64,000 bases of DNA. It comes from Sphingobacterium yanglingense. GTDB taxonomy: Bacteria; Bacteroidota; Bacteroidia; Sphingobacteriales; Sphingobacteriaceae. The stretch covers positions 1 through 64,000 of the forward strand of contig NZ_SNYV01000011.1 in NCBI RefSeq assembly GCF_004363245.1. Direction: 5' to 3'. A program made the translations under genes and the position numbers. This document shows, one piece after another, positions 35,833 through 44,627 of this stretch; within the stretch, counting starts at the first letter, position 1; each line of letters begins with the position of its first letter. The notes below the pieces were generated by a model. That model was not told where the DNA came from, made no database searches, and saw only the letters and a list, made by a program, of their open reading frames with translations.

Positions 35833-36424
35833 CCTGAACAATGAAAACTAATAAAATTGATATATCCAAAGCTACAAGTAGAGTTTTTAAGTTGTTGTAC
35901 AGTGCTCAAATAGAGCCGACTTCGAAATCAGCTCGGGGAATCAGTGATTCTGAAGCTCCCGACTTGGCACCGACTGTGTACCAACTTAGTTCTGCCCAGG
36001 TTCTACCTTGGTTCTGCTTTTGTTCGAACGTGCTTCGTTCAGCACGTGACCGTTCCGCGATGCGGCTCCGATCATCATCGGAGAACTATCGGAGCGCCAT
36101 CGGGGAATCATCGGAGCAAGGTGGTACTTGGTTAGGTCTTGGTAGGTACCAAGTAGGGACTTTGTCTACTTATTTATCGCCTTTTGCTCGTGATTTCATT
36201 GCCTCCGAGGCAACGGATAGGCAAACAATAGGCAAAGAACAGGCAACGAATAAGCAGAGAATAACCGAAGAACAGGCAAACGAATACCAAACGAAGCCCA
36301 AGCCAAGTCCGAAGAAAGAGCAAGGAATCAGTAAGGCTACTGTATTGTCTTCTAATACACTCTTAATACACTGTTATTACTTCGAGCATACTTGGGTAAT
36401 ACTGAGGCAATACACTAGCCGTGC

Positions 36425-36670
36425 TTCGACTAAGGTAGCTGAAGTTATTGGCAGTGGCTCAGGACAGCGTCGTACCTGCATGCAGTCTTGTTCGACTGCT
36501 GTTCGACAGTTGTTCGGGTCCTGTTCGGCGGTACGTCGAAGCCCAGTCGAAGCCGAGTCGAACACCCCCCGAAGGAGTCTCGAAGCAGTCCCGAACCAGT
36601 CTCGAAGCGGTGCCGAAGCTGTGTCGAAGAGCTCTCGAAGGATAGTCGAAGAGGAGTCAAAGACCGCTCG
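36425..36670. repeat. TCGAAG/TTCGAC degenerate repeat block
   Basis: The word GTTCGAC and its complement-like form TCGAAG recur about fifteen times at intervals of 10-16 bp. The first part is mostly in TTCG(A/G) orientation and the second part in TCGAAG orientation, giving the block a loose inverted symmetry around 36530. It is the densest of the consecutive blocks. Because of the low complexity, several frames are open on both strands. Confidence 0.7.
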
Positions 36671-36709
36671 AAGCGGGTGTGAAAATATCACTTTTCAAAA
36701 AGGGGTTCA

Positions 36710-36840
36710 AACTAAGGTTGAACTAGCCTTAACACAGCCTATAACTAAGGTTGAACTAGGAATAAACTACCAAACAACTAAGGATGAACTAACAACGAGC
36801 ATAGAACGGACTAACGTTGAACTAGCAACAGCACAAGAAC
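36710..36840. repeat. AACTAAGGTTGAACTA degenerate repeat block
   Basis: Copies of AACTAAGGTTGAACTA and shortened variants (AACTAAGGATGAACTA, GACTAACGTTGAACTA) recur five or more times with variable spacers. The block passes into AAGACAAG repeats and then, after a non-repetitive stretch, into AAAGGTACTG repeats. Units are imperfect, unlike a fresh microsatellite. Confidence 0.7.
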
Positions 36841-37270
36841 GAACTAAGGATAAGACAAGAACAAGACAAGAAACACCCAAGCGTGAGACAAGGATAAGAC
36901 AAGAAAGTCGTAATTCTACTTCAAAAAATATACCCGAAAGGTACTGCAAAGGTACGGGAAAGGTACTGAATAGTGGGGGTAAAGGTACTGGAGAGGTACT
37001 AGAGAGCTACCAAAGAGGTACTAAGGAGGTACTAACTGGTAGTAGGACCGTGGTAGGTTTGGATAGGGATCGAGATTGCTTCGGCGTAGTTCCTACTTCT
37101 CGCAGTGACGAATCTGTGGTAAATGACCTTCGTATGAATCGATGGATTCTAAGGTCTTTTCGTGCGCTCTGTGAGGAGTTCAGTACCAAAGTGGAGTCTA
37201 TGGTTCTAAAAGAAAATAGAGATCGGCAAATCGCTTTAAAACAAGCCGATAACAAATTTGTTAATATCCT

Positions 37271-37325
37271 CCCTCAAGCCGGGAGTGGCTCAATACTTTT
37301 CTCGCTCAAGCCGCGAGAGGCTCAT
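37271..37325. repeat. REP-like hairpin pair (CTCGCTCAAGCCGCGAG family)
   Basis: Two related elements, CCCTCAAGCCGGGAGTGGCTC (37271-37291) and CTCGCTCAAGCCGCGAG followed by AGGCTC (37301-37323), each can fold a short hairpin. A third member lies at 58126-58142 in the gene desert. The same short word in unrelated places is typical of dispersed REP-like elements. Confidence 0.6.
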
Positions 37326-37499
37326 ACTTTCTTACTTGATAAAGAAAGTATGCAAAGAACTCAAGGCGTTGAATGCTCACCTAAATTTCGAAACAGTCAT
37401 CTAAATCTCAAAAACTCTCCCAATAAATTGGGATCAAACAGTTTGAGATTTTATACGCCTCCTGATCCGAAATTCTTAACGGCTGCGCATTCAAAGGCC

Positions 37500-40400
37500 A
37501 TGTATAGGTTTGCTGCTATTTTAATGATTTTCATGTTGTTTAGTTCGCTTGTAGGTATACAGGCGGTCGCTCAGGTCTCCCGAGGTGAACTCGGGACCTA
37601 CGGGCGGTCCGGGCATGTACTTCAGGGTGAGGTACGCTCGGCTGCCGATGGGGCGATCATTGACGGGGCTACGGTCAGCAATGGCAAAAATACGGTACGC
37701 ACGGACGCTAAAGGTATATTTAGTATTACTGTAGATAATCCTCATGGTGTATTAATAATTAGGTTTATCGGGTACAAGGAGCAGCATGTTTCTTATGAGA
37801 AGGGATCTACATGGATGCGGGTACTGCTAGAGGCCAATGAAACAGCGATTGAACAGGTGGATGTGGTGTCTACGGGGTATCAGAAGTTGCCGAAGGAGCG
37901 GGCTACAGGAAGTTTTGTACAGATCGATAATAAGCTGCTGAACCGCAAGGTGTCGACCAATGTGCTGGAGCGGCTGGCGGATGTGACGCCCGGGCTGATA
38001 TTCAATAATGGCAAGGGCGGAGCTGCACAGATGCGGGTGCGTGGCGAGACGACATTGCAGTCGAATGCTTCGGTGCTGATCGTAGTGGACAATTTCCCTT
38101 ACGAAGGGGATATCACCAATATCAACCCGAATGATGTGGAGACGATAACAGTGCTCAAGGATGCGGCCGCGGCCTCGATATGGGGTGCCCGTGCGGGCAA
38201 TGGGGTGATCGTGATTACGACCAAGCGCTACAATGAGGCTACGGTTCCTCGGCTGAGCTTTAATGCCAATACAACACTGGGACAAAGGCCTGATCTGCAT
38301 TATCAGCCATTGATGTCTATTCCCGAGTTTATCGAGACGGAGAAGATGCTATTTGGTCGTGGGTTCTACAATACCTACGAGAATTCGCTGAATAAGGTGC
38401 CCCTCAATCCAGTGGTGGAGCTGCTGATCGAGAAGCGCAACGATCCTTCCCGTGCGGAGGAGATAGACCGCGAGATCGAAAAGATGAAGGGTTATGATGT
38501 GCGCAGCGATTATGAAAAATACCTGTACCGCAGTCCGCTGTTGCAGCAGTATGCCTTACGGGCAGAAGGGGGCAATGGCAGCAACCGCTATTTTGCTTCC
38601 TTCGGTTACGACCGTAACCAGTCCGAGGTGATCGGCAATAGTAGTAGCCGCTTTACGGGGACGGCCGGTAATAGCATGGGATTCTTCAAGGATAAACTGA
38701 CGGTGTCGGCCCAGGCTTCATTTTCCTTAAATAATATTGTTAATAATGGTTTGAAGGATGTTACCTATAGCAGTCATAGAGGTATTCCGAGTACAAAGAT
38801 CTATCCCTATGCACGTCTGGCGGATGAGCAGGGCAATCCATTAGCTGTGCTCAAAAACTACAGTTCGCGCTACCTGACATCGGTAGCCAATGACGGACTG
38901 CTGGACTGGTCATATGTGCCGCTGGCAGATCGGGACGCGTTGGACAATACGACCGTAGCGAAGGATCTGCGGCTGGATGCGGGGCTGAGCTATAAGCTGC
39001 TGAAGGGGGTGAATCTGCAGGCGCTGTACCAGTATAGTACAAGCAATAGCCTGAACCGTGATCACAACAGTGTGGATACGTACTACACGCGCAATGAGAT
39101 CAACCGCTTTTCGATTCGGGACGCGGCTACAGGGGCGATGCAGTACCCAATGCCGATGGGCGGTATATTGGATGAGAACCGCACTGAGGTGTATTCGCAC
39201 AACCTACGGTTGCAGGGGGATTTTAATTTCGTACTGGCGGATGTACACAGCCTGAATGGTCTGGCGGGGTACGAGATCCGGAATCAAAGGGTGTCGGGTA
39301 TGAAGTCGCGCCTATACGGCTATGATGAGGAGATCGGGCTGAGCAAATCGGTGGATTATACGAAGTACTATACAGCTTATTTCAATCCGTACAGCAACTA
39401 TAACGTGATCCCGTATATGAATTCGGAGACGGGGGCCATAGATCGCTTCCGCTCGGTATTTGCCAATGCCTCGTACAGCTATGATGGCCGTTATCTAGCT
39501 ACAGGAAGCCTTCGCTTTGATGAGAGTAACCTCTTTGGTGTCAACGCGAACCAAAAACGGGTGCCGCTGTATTCGTTGGGACTAGGGTGGAATATCACGA
39601 AGGAGGATTTCTTCAAGGTGGAGGGAGTGGATCGCCTGTATCTACGTGCCACCTACGGCAAGAGTGGTAATGTAGACCGCTCGCTCACAGCCTATACAAC
39701 GGCATTCTACAGCCCGAATGATTACCTCACTCGGCTGCCCTATGCGAGTATCTGGACACCGCGCAATCCGGATCTGCGCTGGGAGAAGGTGGCTACCTAC
39801 AATCTGGGGCTGGACTTTTCGGTGCTGAAGGGACGGATAACGGCTTCGGCAGACTACTATAATAAGGATGGCCGCGATGTCATCAGCCCGATGAGCATGC
39901 CTGCTACGGTGGGGATCAAGACGGTGACGGGCAATTTTGGTCGTACCAATGCGCGTGGATTTGAACTGGTGCTGAATACGGTTCCTATAGATGGGGCAGT
40001 ACGCTGGAGCAATCAGCTGCTGTTCAACACAGTGCGGGACAAGGTGGTGGAGTATAAAGGGGCACCGCATTATGCGATTAGTGTAATGGGAAGTTCGGAT
40101 GGACAAGCGGTTTATCCCATAGAAGGAAAGCCTTTATGGGCGTTATACAGCCTGCCCTGGGCAGGCCTAGATCCTACGAATGGTGATCCTATCGGTTATC
40201 TGAATGGAGAGCCTTCGAAAGAGTATGCGAAGATTATGAATGCCGTGAGTATGGAAAATATACAGTACAATGGCCCCGTACGACCTACACGCTATGGTTC
40301 ATTCCGTAATACGATAGCCTGGAAAAGGGTGGAGCTGTCTTTTATGTTGACCTATAGAGGCGGGTATTATTTTAAGAAGGAGACACTCAGTCACTACGAT

Positions 40401-40766
40401 CTGATGACGGGGGTTATTACGCATGCTGATTATGATAAACGCTGGCAACAGCCGGGTGACGAAACTCGTACGCAGATTCCATCGTTCGGAGATCAGACAA
40501 ATACTCCTCGGGCTCAAATCTATACCTATTCGGATGCCCGAATATTTGCAGCCGATCATATCCGTCTACAGGATATTCGCCTGTCGTATGATCTGCCAAT
40601 GCGCTATTGGGGCATCAAAGGGATAGAGCATGCCTCGGTATATGCTTACGCCAATAATCTTGGCCTGATCTGGAAAAAATCGAACACAGAATACGATCCG
40701 GATTTTGCCAATGTAGACTACCTGCCGATAGGCAGCTTTAGCATCGGTATCAATTTTACGCTGTAA
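37500..40766 (+). CDS. SusC/RagA-family TonB-linked outer membrane protein
   Basis: With the start at 37500 this is a 1088-residue outer-membrane transporter of normal family length. It has a signal peptide (MYRFAAILMIFMLFSSLVGI), then a CarboxypepD_reg-like domain (LQGEVRSAADGAIIDGATVS), the plug (VVSTGYQKLPKERATGSF, then VLKDAAAASIWGARAGNGVIVITTK) and a beta-barrel ending SFSIGINFTL. It takes up a ligand, with the SusD protein, energised by TonB-ExbBD. The ligand is not evident. Just after the signal peptide, DNA with a CCCGAGGTGAACTCGGG hairpin adds extra residues (SRGELGTYGRSG). The frame continues upstream to 35841, so a long N-terminal extension is possible. Confidence 0.88.
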   Translation: MYRFAAILMIFMLFSSLVGIQAVAQVSRGELGTYGRSGHVLQGEVRSAADGAIIDGATVSNGKNTVRTDAKGIFSITVDNPHGVLIIRFIGYKEQHVSYEKGSTWMRVLLEANETAIEQVDVVSTGYQKLPKERATGSFVQIDNKLLNRKVSTNVLERLADVTPGLIFNNGKGGAAQMRVRGETTLQSNASVLIVVDNFPYEGDITNINPNDVETITVLKDAAAASIWGARAGNGVIVITTKRYNEATVPRLSFNANTTLGQRPDLHYQPLMSIPEFIETEKMLFGRGFYNTYENSLNKVPLNPVVELLIEKRNDPSRAEEIDREIEKMKGYDVRSDYEKYLYRSPLLQQYALRAEGGNGSNRYFASFGYDRNQSEVIGNSSSRFTGTAGNSMGFFKDKLTVSAQASFSLNNIVNNGLKDVTYSSHRGIPSTKIYPYARLADEQGNPLAVLKNYSSRYLTSVANDGLLDWSYVPLADRDALDNTTVAKDLRLDAGLSYKLLKGVNLQALYQYSTSNSLNRDHNSVDTYYTRNEINRFSIRDAATGAMQYPMPMGGILDENRTEVYSHNLRLQGDFNFVLADVHSLNGLAGYEIRNQRVSGMKSRLYGYDEEIGLSKSVDYTKYYTAYFNPYSNYNVIPYMNSETGAIDRFRSVFANASYSYDGRYLATGSLRFDESNLFGVNANQKRVPLYSLGLGWNITKEDFFKVEGVDRLYLRATYGKSGNVDRSLTAYTTAFYSPNDYLTRLPYASIWTPRNPDLRWEKVATYNLGLDFSVLKGRITASADYYNKDGRDVISPMSMPATVGIKTVTGNFGRTNARGFELVLNTVPIDGAVRWSNQLLFNTVRDKVVEYKGAPHYAISVMGSSDGQAVYPIEGKPLWALYSLPWAGLDPTNGDPIGYLNGEPSKEYAKIMNAVSMENIQYNGPVRPTRYGSFRNTIAWKRVELSFMLTYRGGYYFKKETLSHYDLMTGVITHADYDKRWQQPGDETRTQIPSFGDQTNTPRAQIYTYSDARIFAADHIRLQDIRLSYDLPMRYWGIKGIEHASVYAYANNLGLIWKKSNTEYDPDFANVDYLPIGSFSIGINFTL

Positions 40767-40805
40767 TAGGCGAACAACACAACACAACACAACACACAGA
40801 ATATT

Positions 40806-42173
40806 ATGGAAAGATATATAAAGGGGCTATTACTAGGTCTCGTTATGGCTTCCTCTAGTCTTTTATCCTGCTCAAAGGAATTTCTAGAAGCAAAGCCTCA
40901 AAAATCACAGGTTGTCGTCAGGACACTTGACGATATTGTTGCTCTGTTGGATAATGCAGGAGTGATGAACAGAACAGACTTTTTTAAGTTATTATCAGAT
41001 GGCGATCTGTTCTTTACTGAAAGCCAATTGATGGCAAGTCAGGAGACCAATCGTAATCTATATCTGTGGAAAGCGGATTATGACCCCACGAAGTTCTACA
41101 GCTTTGGTTGGGATCTGCCCTACCAACAGATACTCTATGCAAATATTGCTCTAGAGACTTTAGACGAAATCAAACCGGATGCGACGAAGCAATCACTATA
41201 TAACGAAACAAGGGGGAGGGCGCTGTTTTTCAGGGCTTGGGCACATTACCAGCTGTTACAGGATTTTGCGGAGGCCTATGATCCGCAGCGTCCTGAGCAG
41301 TTGGGGGTGCCCATTATTCTCGAAAGTACCTTTCCAAAGCAGGTAAAAAGGGCTCCATTGAAAGAGGGATATCAGGCAATAGTAGCCGATCTTGAAACGG
41401 CCGAATCACTGTTGTCGAATATTTCAACTATTAAAACAAGGCCTTCTAGACAAGCGGTGTATAGCTTGTTATCTCAAGTATGTCTTAATATGGCTGATTA
41501 TCCGCTGTCACTGTCGTATAGCGATAAGGCATTGGAAATAAACAAGCAGCTACTAGATTATAATGAGCTTAGTCCAACAGGTATCATGCCTTTTGATCAA
41601 TACAATGATGCTAGTCATCCTGAGATTGTCTTTTTTGCATCTTCAAATACATCTTTCGTTGCAAAAGAGGGAATTGAGTGTGTTGAGGATCTATATGATG
41701 ATTATATGGTGAATGATCTACGCAAACGTGCTTTTTTTAATACGGCAAAGCAGTTCGTAGGTACTTATTCCGGGCGGGCAGACTATCAGTTTACGGGATT
41801 GGCGGTAGATGAACTTTACCTCACAAAAGCAGAATGTCTTGTCCGTATGGATCGGCTTGAAGAGGCTCGTAAGCTTATTCAAACGCTATTAGAGCATCGC
41901 TATGTGGACAATGTGGTCACGGTCACTATCCCTCAGAACAAGGACGATTTGCTCCGTTGGATACTACTCGAGCGTCGCAAGGAGCTTTTTGGACGGGGTA
42001 CGCGATGGACGGATCTCAAGCGCCTCAATAGAGAACCTGCGCAGCAGAAAGATCTTCAGCGAACGTATCAAGGACAGGATTTTGAATTGCCTGCTAATAG
42101 TAATCGGTATGTCTTCTTTATACCGGATAGTGAGGTGGAGATGTCAGGATTGGAACAGAATAATAGGGATTAA
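40806..42173 (+). CDS. SusD/RagB-family lipoprotein
   Basis: This 455-residue surface lipoprotein has the lipobox SSSLLSCSK, TPR-type helices typical of SusD (LYNETRGRALFFRAWAHYQL, KAECLVRMDRLEEARKLI) and the conserved C-terminal region (WILLERRKELFGRGTRWTDLKR). It forms the lid of the SusC transporter and binds the ligand outside the cell. It follows SusC after 39 bp, including an ACAAC repeat run, in one operon. The length is slightly short, which is usual for the smaller RagB-like members. Confidence 0.9.
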   Translation: MERYIKGLLLGLVMASSSLLSCSKEFLEAKPQKSQVVVRTLDDIVALLDNAGVMNRTDFFKLLSDGDLFFTESQLMASQETNRNLYLWKADYDPTKFYSFGWDLPYQQILYANIALETLDEIKPDATKQSLYNETRGRALFFRAWAHYQLLQDFAEAYDPQRPEQLGVPIILESTFPKQVKRAPLKEGYQAIVADLETAESLLSNISTIKTRPSRQAVYSLLSQVCLNMADYPLSLSYSDKALEINKQLLDYNELSPTGIMPFDQYNDASHPEIVFFASSNTSFVAKEGIECVEDLYDDYMVNDLRKRAFFNTAKQFVGTYSGRADYQFTGLAVDELYLTKAECLVRMDRLEEARKLIQTLLEHRYVDNVVTVTIPQNKDDLLRWILLERRKELFGRGTRWTDLKRLNREPAQQKDLQRTYQGQDFELPANSNRYVFFIPDSEVEMSGLEQNNRD

Positions 42174-42184
42174 GCATAAGAACC

Positions 42185-43492
42185 ATGAAATATTTGATAA
42201 CAATATACTTCCTCCTTATGGTCTGGGTAGGAAAGGGACAGGAGATTTTGGTAAATGTAGATGTGGGGGATGCAATACCGCCTACCGCGCTTATGGGGAT
42301 ACAGAACCATCCAACAGGCAAACTTGATCTGGTCAAAGCCTCTCAGGAAAAGCTGATCATTCTGGATTTTTGGGCGACCTGGTGTGGAGCGTGCTTGGCA
42401 GGAATGCCTAAACTGGATACACTGATGCGAGAATTTAATAAAGAGCTTGAGGTGATATTGGTCACTAAAGAGGTGCAAGGCTATGTGGATCAGGTGTTCA
42501 GGAAGCGTAGGGAACTGGAAGCTTACATACCGCAGTTGCCCATTTATTATGGCGATACAGTCTTAAATCGACTCTTTCTTCATAATACCATTCCAACTTA
42601 TGTATGGCTTAAAAACGGCAAAGTGATCGGTATTACCGAGGAAGTGACGAAGAAGGCTGTTGAGCTGGCTATAGAAGGAAGGGAGATTGGATTGCGTATG
42701 AAAGTGGAGAAAAGCTATGAAAAATTGGATAAAACAAAGGAAACACTACTGCAATTTCTCTATAAACATAGTGCCCCATCATCAGAGGTCTTTAGGACTT
42801 ACTCTTTTTGGACGGGGTATATAGATAGATTAGGGCCTACCGGTGGTTTTTGGCATCAATTGTCGATAGAGGGAGAGGTGGTGCGTTTTACAGGGACAAA
42901 CTTCGCAATGGAAAATTTATACCGTACTGCTTTTGGAAGAGCAAGTACCTACATAAATGATGCAGCGGTCGAGATTACATCAAAGAGCCCGTTTTTTGTT
43001 TCAAGAGATTTGAGTGGGATGGAATATGAAGATTGGTTAGTGAAGTATGGCCTTAATTATGAAGTGGTGGTGGAACCAGGGAAGGATATATTTGAAAAAA
43101 TGCAGAGTGATGTAATACAGGCTTTTCCTGAGATACATGCACGTATCGTACCTACATTGGATACCTGTCTGGTTCTCGAGATCTTTAATAATAATCCAGA
43201 TAAGAAGTGGAAGGTTGAGGATGGTGGGTTCGCGCAGGTCGATGTAAATGGAAGTCAGACGCTGGAAGCAGAGATGATATCCCTAATGATTAAGTTTGAG
43301 CACATGATTTTTTATAGATCAAAGTACCCTATAGTAGACAATACGGGGTACTTGGGGAAAGTGAACTTGGTATTGAATGGAAGGTTACAATCGGTAAGTG
43401 ATGTAAATAGGGAGTTGGAACCTTATGGATTGCGTCTAACAAAAAAAACAGCAACTTATCAAAAGTTGCTGTTGGAAGATAGCCCGATGTGA
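42185..43492 (+). CDS. TlpA-like thioredoxin-fold protein
   Basis: This is a 435-residue exported protein with a signal peptide (LITIYFLLMVWVGKGQ) and an N-terminal thioredoxin fold holding LDFWATWCGACLAGMPKLD. The active site is CGAC (67-70). A large C-terminal region of about 270 residues has no recognised fold. TlpA-type proteins reduce or exchange disulfides outside the cytoplasm. It follows SusD after 11 bp, so uptake of a thiol- or disulfide-containing ligand is suggested. A strong hairpin follows the gene. Confidence 0.8.
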   Translation: MKYLITIYFLLMVWVGKGQEILVNVDVGDAIPPTALMGIQNHPTGKLDLVKASQEKLIILDFWATWCGACLAGMPKLDTLMREFNKELEVILVTKEVQGYVDQVFRKRRELEAYIPQLPIYYGDTVLNRLFLHNTIPTYVWLKNGKVIGITEEVTKKAVELAIEGREIGLRMKVEKSYEKLDKTKETLLQFLYKHSAPSSEVFRTYSFWTGYIDRLGPTGGFWHQLSIEGEVVRFTGTNFAMENLYRTAFGRASTYINDAAVEITSKSPFFVSRDLSGMEYEDWLVKYGLNYEVVVEPGKDIFEKMQSDVIQAFPEIHARIVPTLDTCLVLEIFNNNPDKKWKVEDGGFAQVDVNGSQTLEAEMISLMIKFEHMIFYRSKYPIVDNTGYLGKVNLVLNGRLQSVSDVNRELEPYGLRLTKKTATYQKLLLEDSPM

Positions 43493-43501
43493 TTTATGTT
43501 G

Positions 43502-43535
43502 CACACTGCTTCTAGCGGATTCTGGAAGCAGTGTG
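43502..43535. terminator. Hairpin between convergent genes
   Basis: CACACTGCTTC and GAAGCAGTGTG form a perfect 11-bp stem around a 12-base loop, 10 bp after the TlpA-like gene and before the end of the leftward small-peptide gene. The T run is weak, but the position supports a bidirectional terminator. Confidence 0.65.
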
Positions 43536-43561
43536 TTATCACCGATTGCTATCCTCGGTGC

Positions 43562-43852
43562 CTAGAGATAACCGAAAGCAACGGTATTGTACACTCCAGG
43601 GCTTATTTGCACTGCTTTACAGTGACGTGTACTCGATGTACAAGGGTTCAAATCTTGAGGACTACCAGGTACGATAGGTTCCCATCGAGGTGTCTGATCT
43701 TCCGCATCTAATGGCGTAGCATTATAATGCGTAGCAGTTTGAAGTTTTGAAGCTTCGGCATAGCCGACAGCTGTTGCAGAAAGTATCGCAGCCACTGCGA
43801 TGCCTTTCCAGAATTTGTTGAACTTAGTTTTCATGATTTCTGATGGTTTCAT
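43562..43852 (-). CDS. Small exported cysteine-containing peptide (DUF6520-like)
   Basis: This 96-residue (or 90 from the second Met) protein has a signal peptide (GIAVAAILSATAVGYAEA) and a mature tail of about 60 residues with two Cys in NPCTSSTRHCKAV. Small Bacteroidota proteins of this look are grouped as DUF6520; the match is by pattern only. It lies 5 bp after the MauE-like gene, so they are co-transcribed. The two Cys could form a disulfide made or kept by the neighbouring redox proteins. The function is unknown. Confidence 0.65.
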   Translation of the reverse strand: MKPSEIMKTKFNKFWKGIAVAAILSATAVGYAEASKLQTATHYNATPLDAEDQTPRWEPIVPGSPQDLNPCTSSTRHCKAVQISPGVYNTVAFGYL

Positions 43853-43857
43853 GACGT

Positions 43858-44319
43858 TTATAAATAAGTTGTTTGTTGCCTACTCTCTTTACGGTTTTCA
43901 GCTTCCCCGTTTGATATTATATAGTTAATGTATAGTGCGATTCCTGTAATGCAGAGCATAGTGGTATTGAATAATAGGTGCCCCTGATAGTCTACCCCCG
44001 CAAATATGCCTGCACAGGAGCAGGTCTGTTTTTTATAGATCTCAGTGAGGTAGACGACGATATAAGCCGAAAAGGAGGAGAGGAGTACTACCGATGCCCA
44101 CAGCCCCCAGCGTACACGGTACAATAACAATCCTGCCGTACCCAACGCCCCGATCGGCACCAGGTAGGCAAGAAAGTCGGAGGCCCAAACGGGAAACAAT
44201 TGCTTGCGCATGGTATCCATGTTGTACGCCATATTACCCAGCTTCACCACGGCTGTGTAAACCCACAATGCAACCAACAACGTGACTATAATTCCTAATA
44301 TGTATGTGCGTGTTTTCAT
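43858..44319 (-). CDS. MauE/DoxX-family redox-associated membrane protein
   Basis: This 153-residue inner membrane protein has four hydrophobic segments (YILGIIVTLLVALWVYTAV, FLAYLVPIGALGTAGLLLY, LWASVVLLSSFSAYIVVYL, TTMLCITGIALYINYII). A CSC pair lies in the loop after the third (KKQTCSCAGIFAG). This is the MauE/DoxX pattern, a family that donates or accepts electrons for periplasmic disulfide chemistry. It precedes the small Cys peptide gene and faces the TlpA-like gene. Confidence 0.82.
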   Translation of the reverse strand: MKTRTYILGIIVTLLVALWVYTAVVKLGNMAYNMDTMRKQLFPVWASDFLAYLVPIGALGTAGLLLYRVRWGLWASVVLLSSFSAYIVVYLTEIYKKQTCSCAGIFAGVDYQGHLLFNTTMLCITGIALYINYIISNGEAENRKESRQQTTYL

Positions 44320-44627
44320 TTGTTTTTATTGAGTTATCAAGTTATGTAGTTATCCTGTTATCTAGCCAGCTTCTTTTACGTCACTGCGAATGAAATGAAG
44401 CAGTCTGTTTTGTATGTTATTCCCGACCGTGTCGAGACTCCGTTTCACTATGTCTGTTATCTTGTTATCAAGTTATGTAGTTATAAAAGTTATGGAGTTA
44501 CGAAGGGTTTCTCTTATAACTTTATAACCCCGTAACCTCTGTAACATCATAAATCAAAGGTAGGTCGAGAAATAGAGGAGGTGTTAGGTAGTTTCCGTAA
44601 AGCGGTATGGCAGTTTCCGTTATGATG
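44320..44627. other. Intergenic region with degenerate GTTAT repeats
   Basis: This 308-bp gap holds repeated words GTTATC(A/T)AG, GTTATGTAGTTAT and GTAACCTC over 44331-44555. Inside is one copy of the dispersed CGTCACTGCGA...GAAGCAGTCT element (44380-44405). It lies between the AraC-type regulator and the MauE operon. No gene is seen. Confidence 0.55.

Larger units (their letters stand above)
35841..37499 (+). other. In-frame degenerate-repeat tract fused to SusC
   Basis: From the ATG at 35841 one frame stays open for 553 codons and joins the SusC gene without a stop. The first 35 residues look protein-like (MKTNKIDISKATSRVFKLLY). After them come successive blocks of degenerate short repeats, each with its own word: ATCGGAG (36060-36118), AGGCAA (36205-36275), AATACACT (36350-36415), TCGAAG (36425-36670), AACTAAGGTTGAACTA (36710-36840), AAGACAAG (36850-36910) and AAAGGTACTG (36935-37045). 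Whether it is translated is unknown. A signal peptide begins only at 37500. Confidence 0.5.

Noticed and set aside
36377..36691. Antisense proteins of 60-104 residues in the repeat tract
   Set aside because: Several overlapping frames are open on both strands because the DNA is low in complexity; none has a ribosome site or protein-like composition.
36425..37045. CRISPR or integron array in the degenerate repeats
   Set aside because: Units are imperfect, have irregular spacing and change word between blocks; there are no attC-type sites, integrase or cas genes.
37827..40599. Leftward frames inside the SusC gene
   Set aside because: They are complement shadows of a well-conserved SusC coding sequence.
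43562..43852. Ribosomally made peptide antibiotic precursor
   Set aside because: The peptide has an ordinary signal peptide and no maturation enzymes such as lanthionine synthetase or radical-SAM proteins are near.
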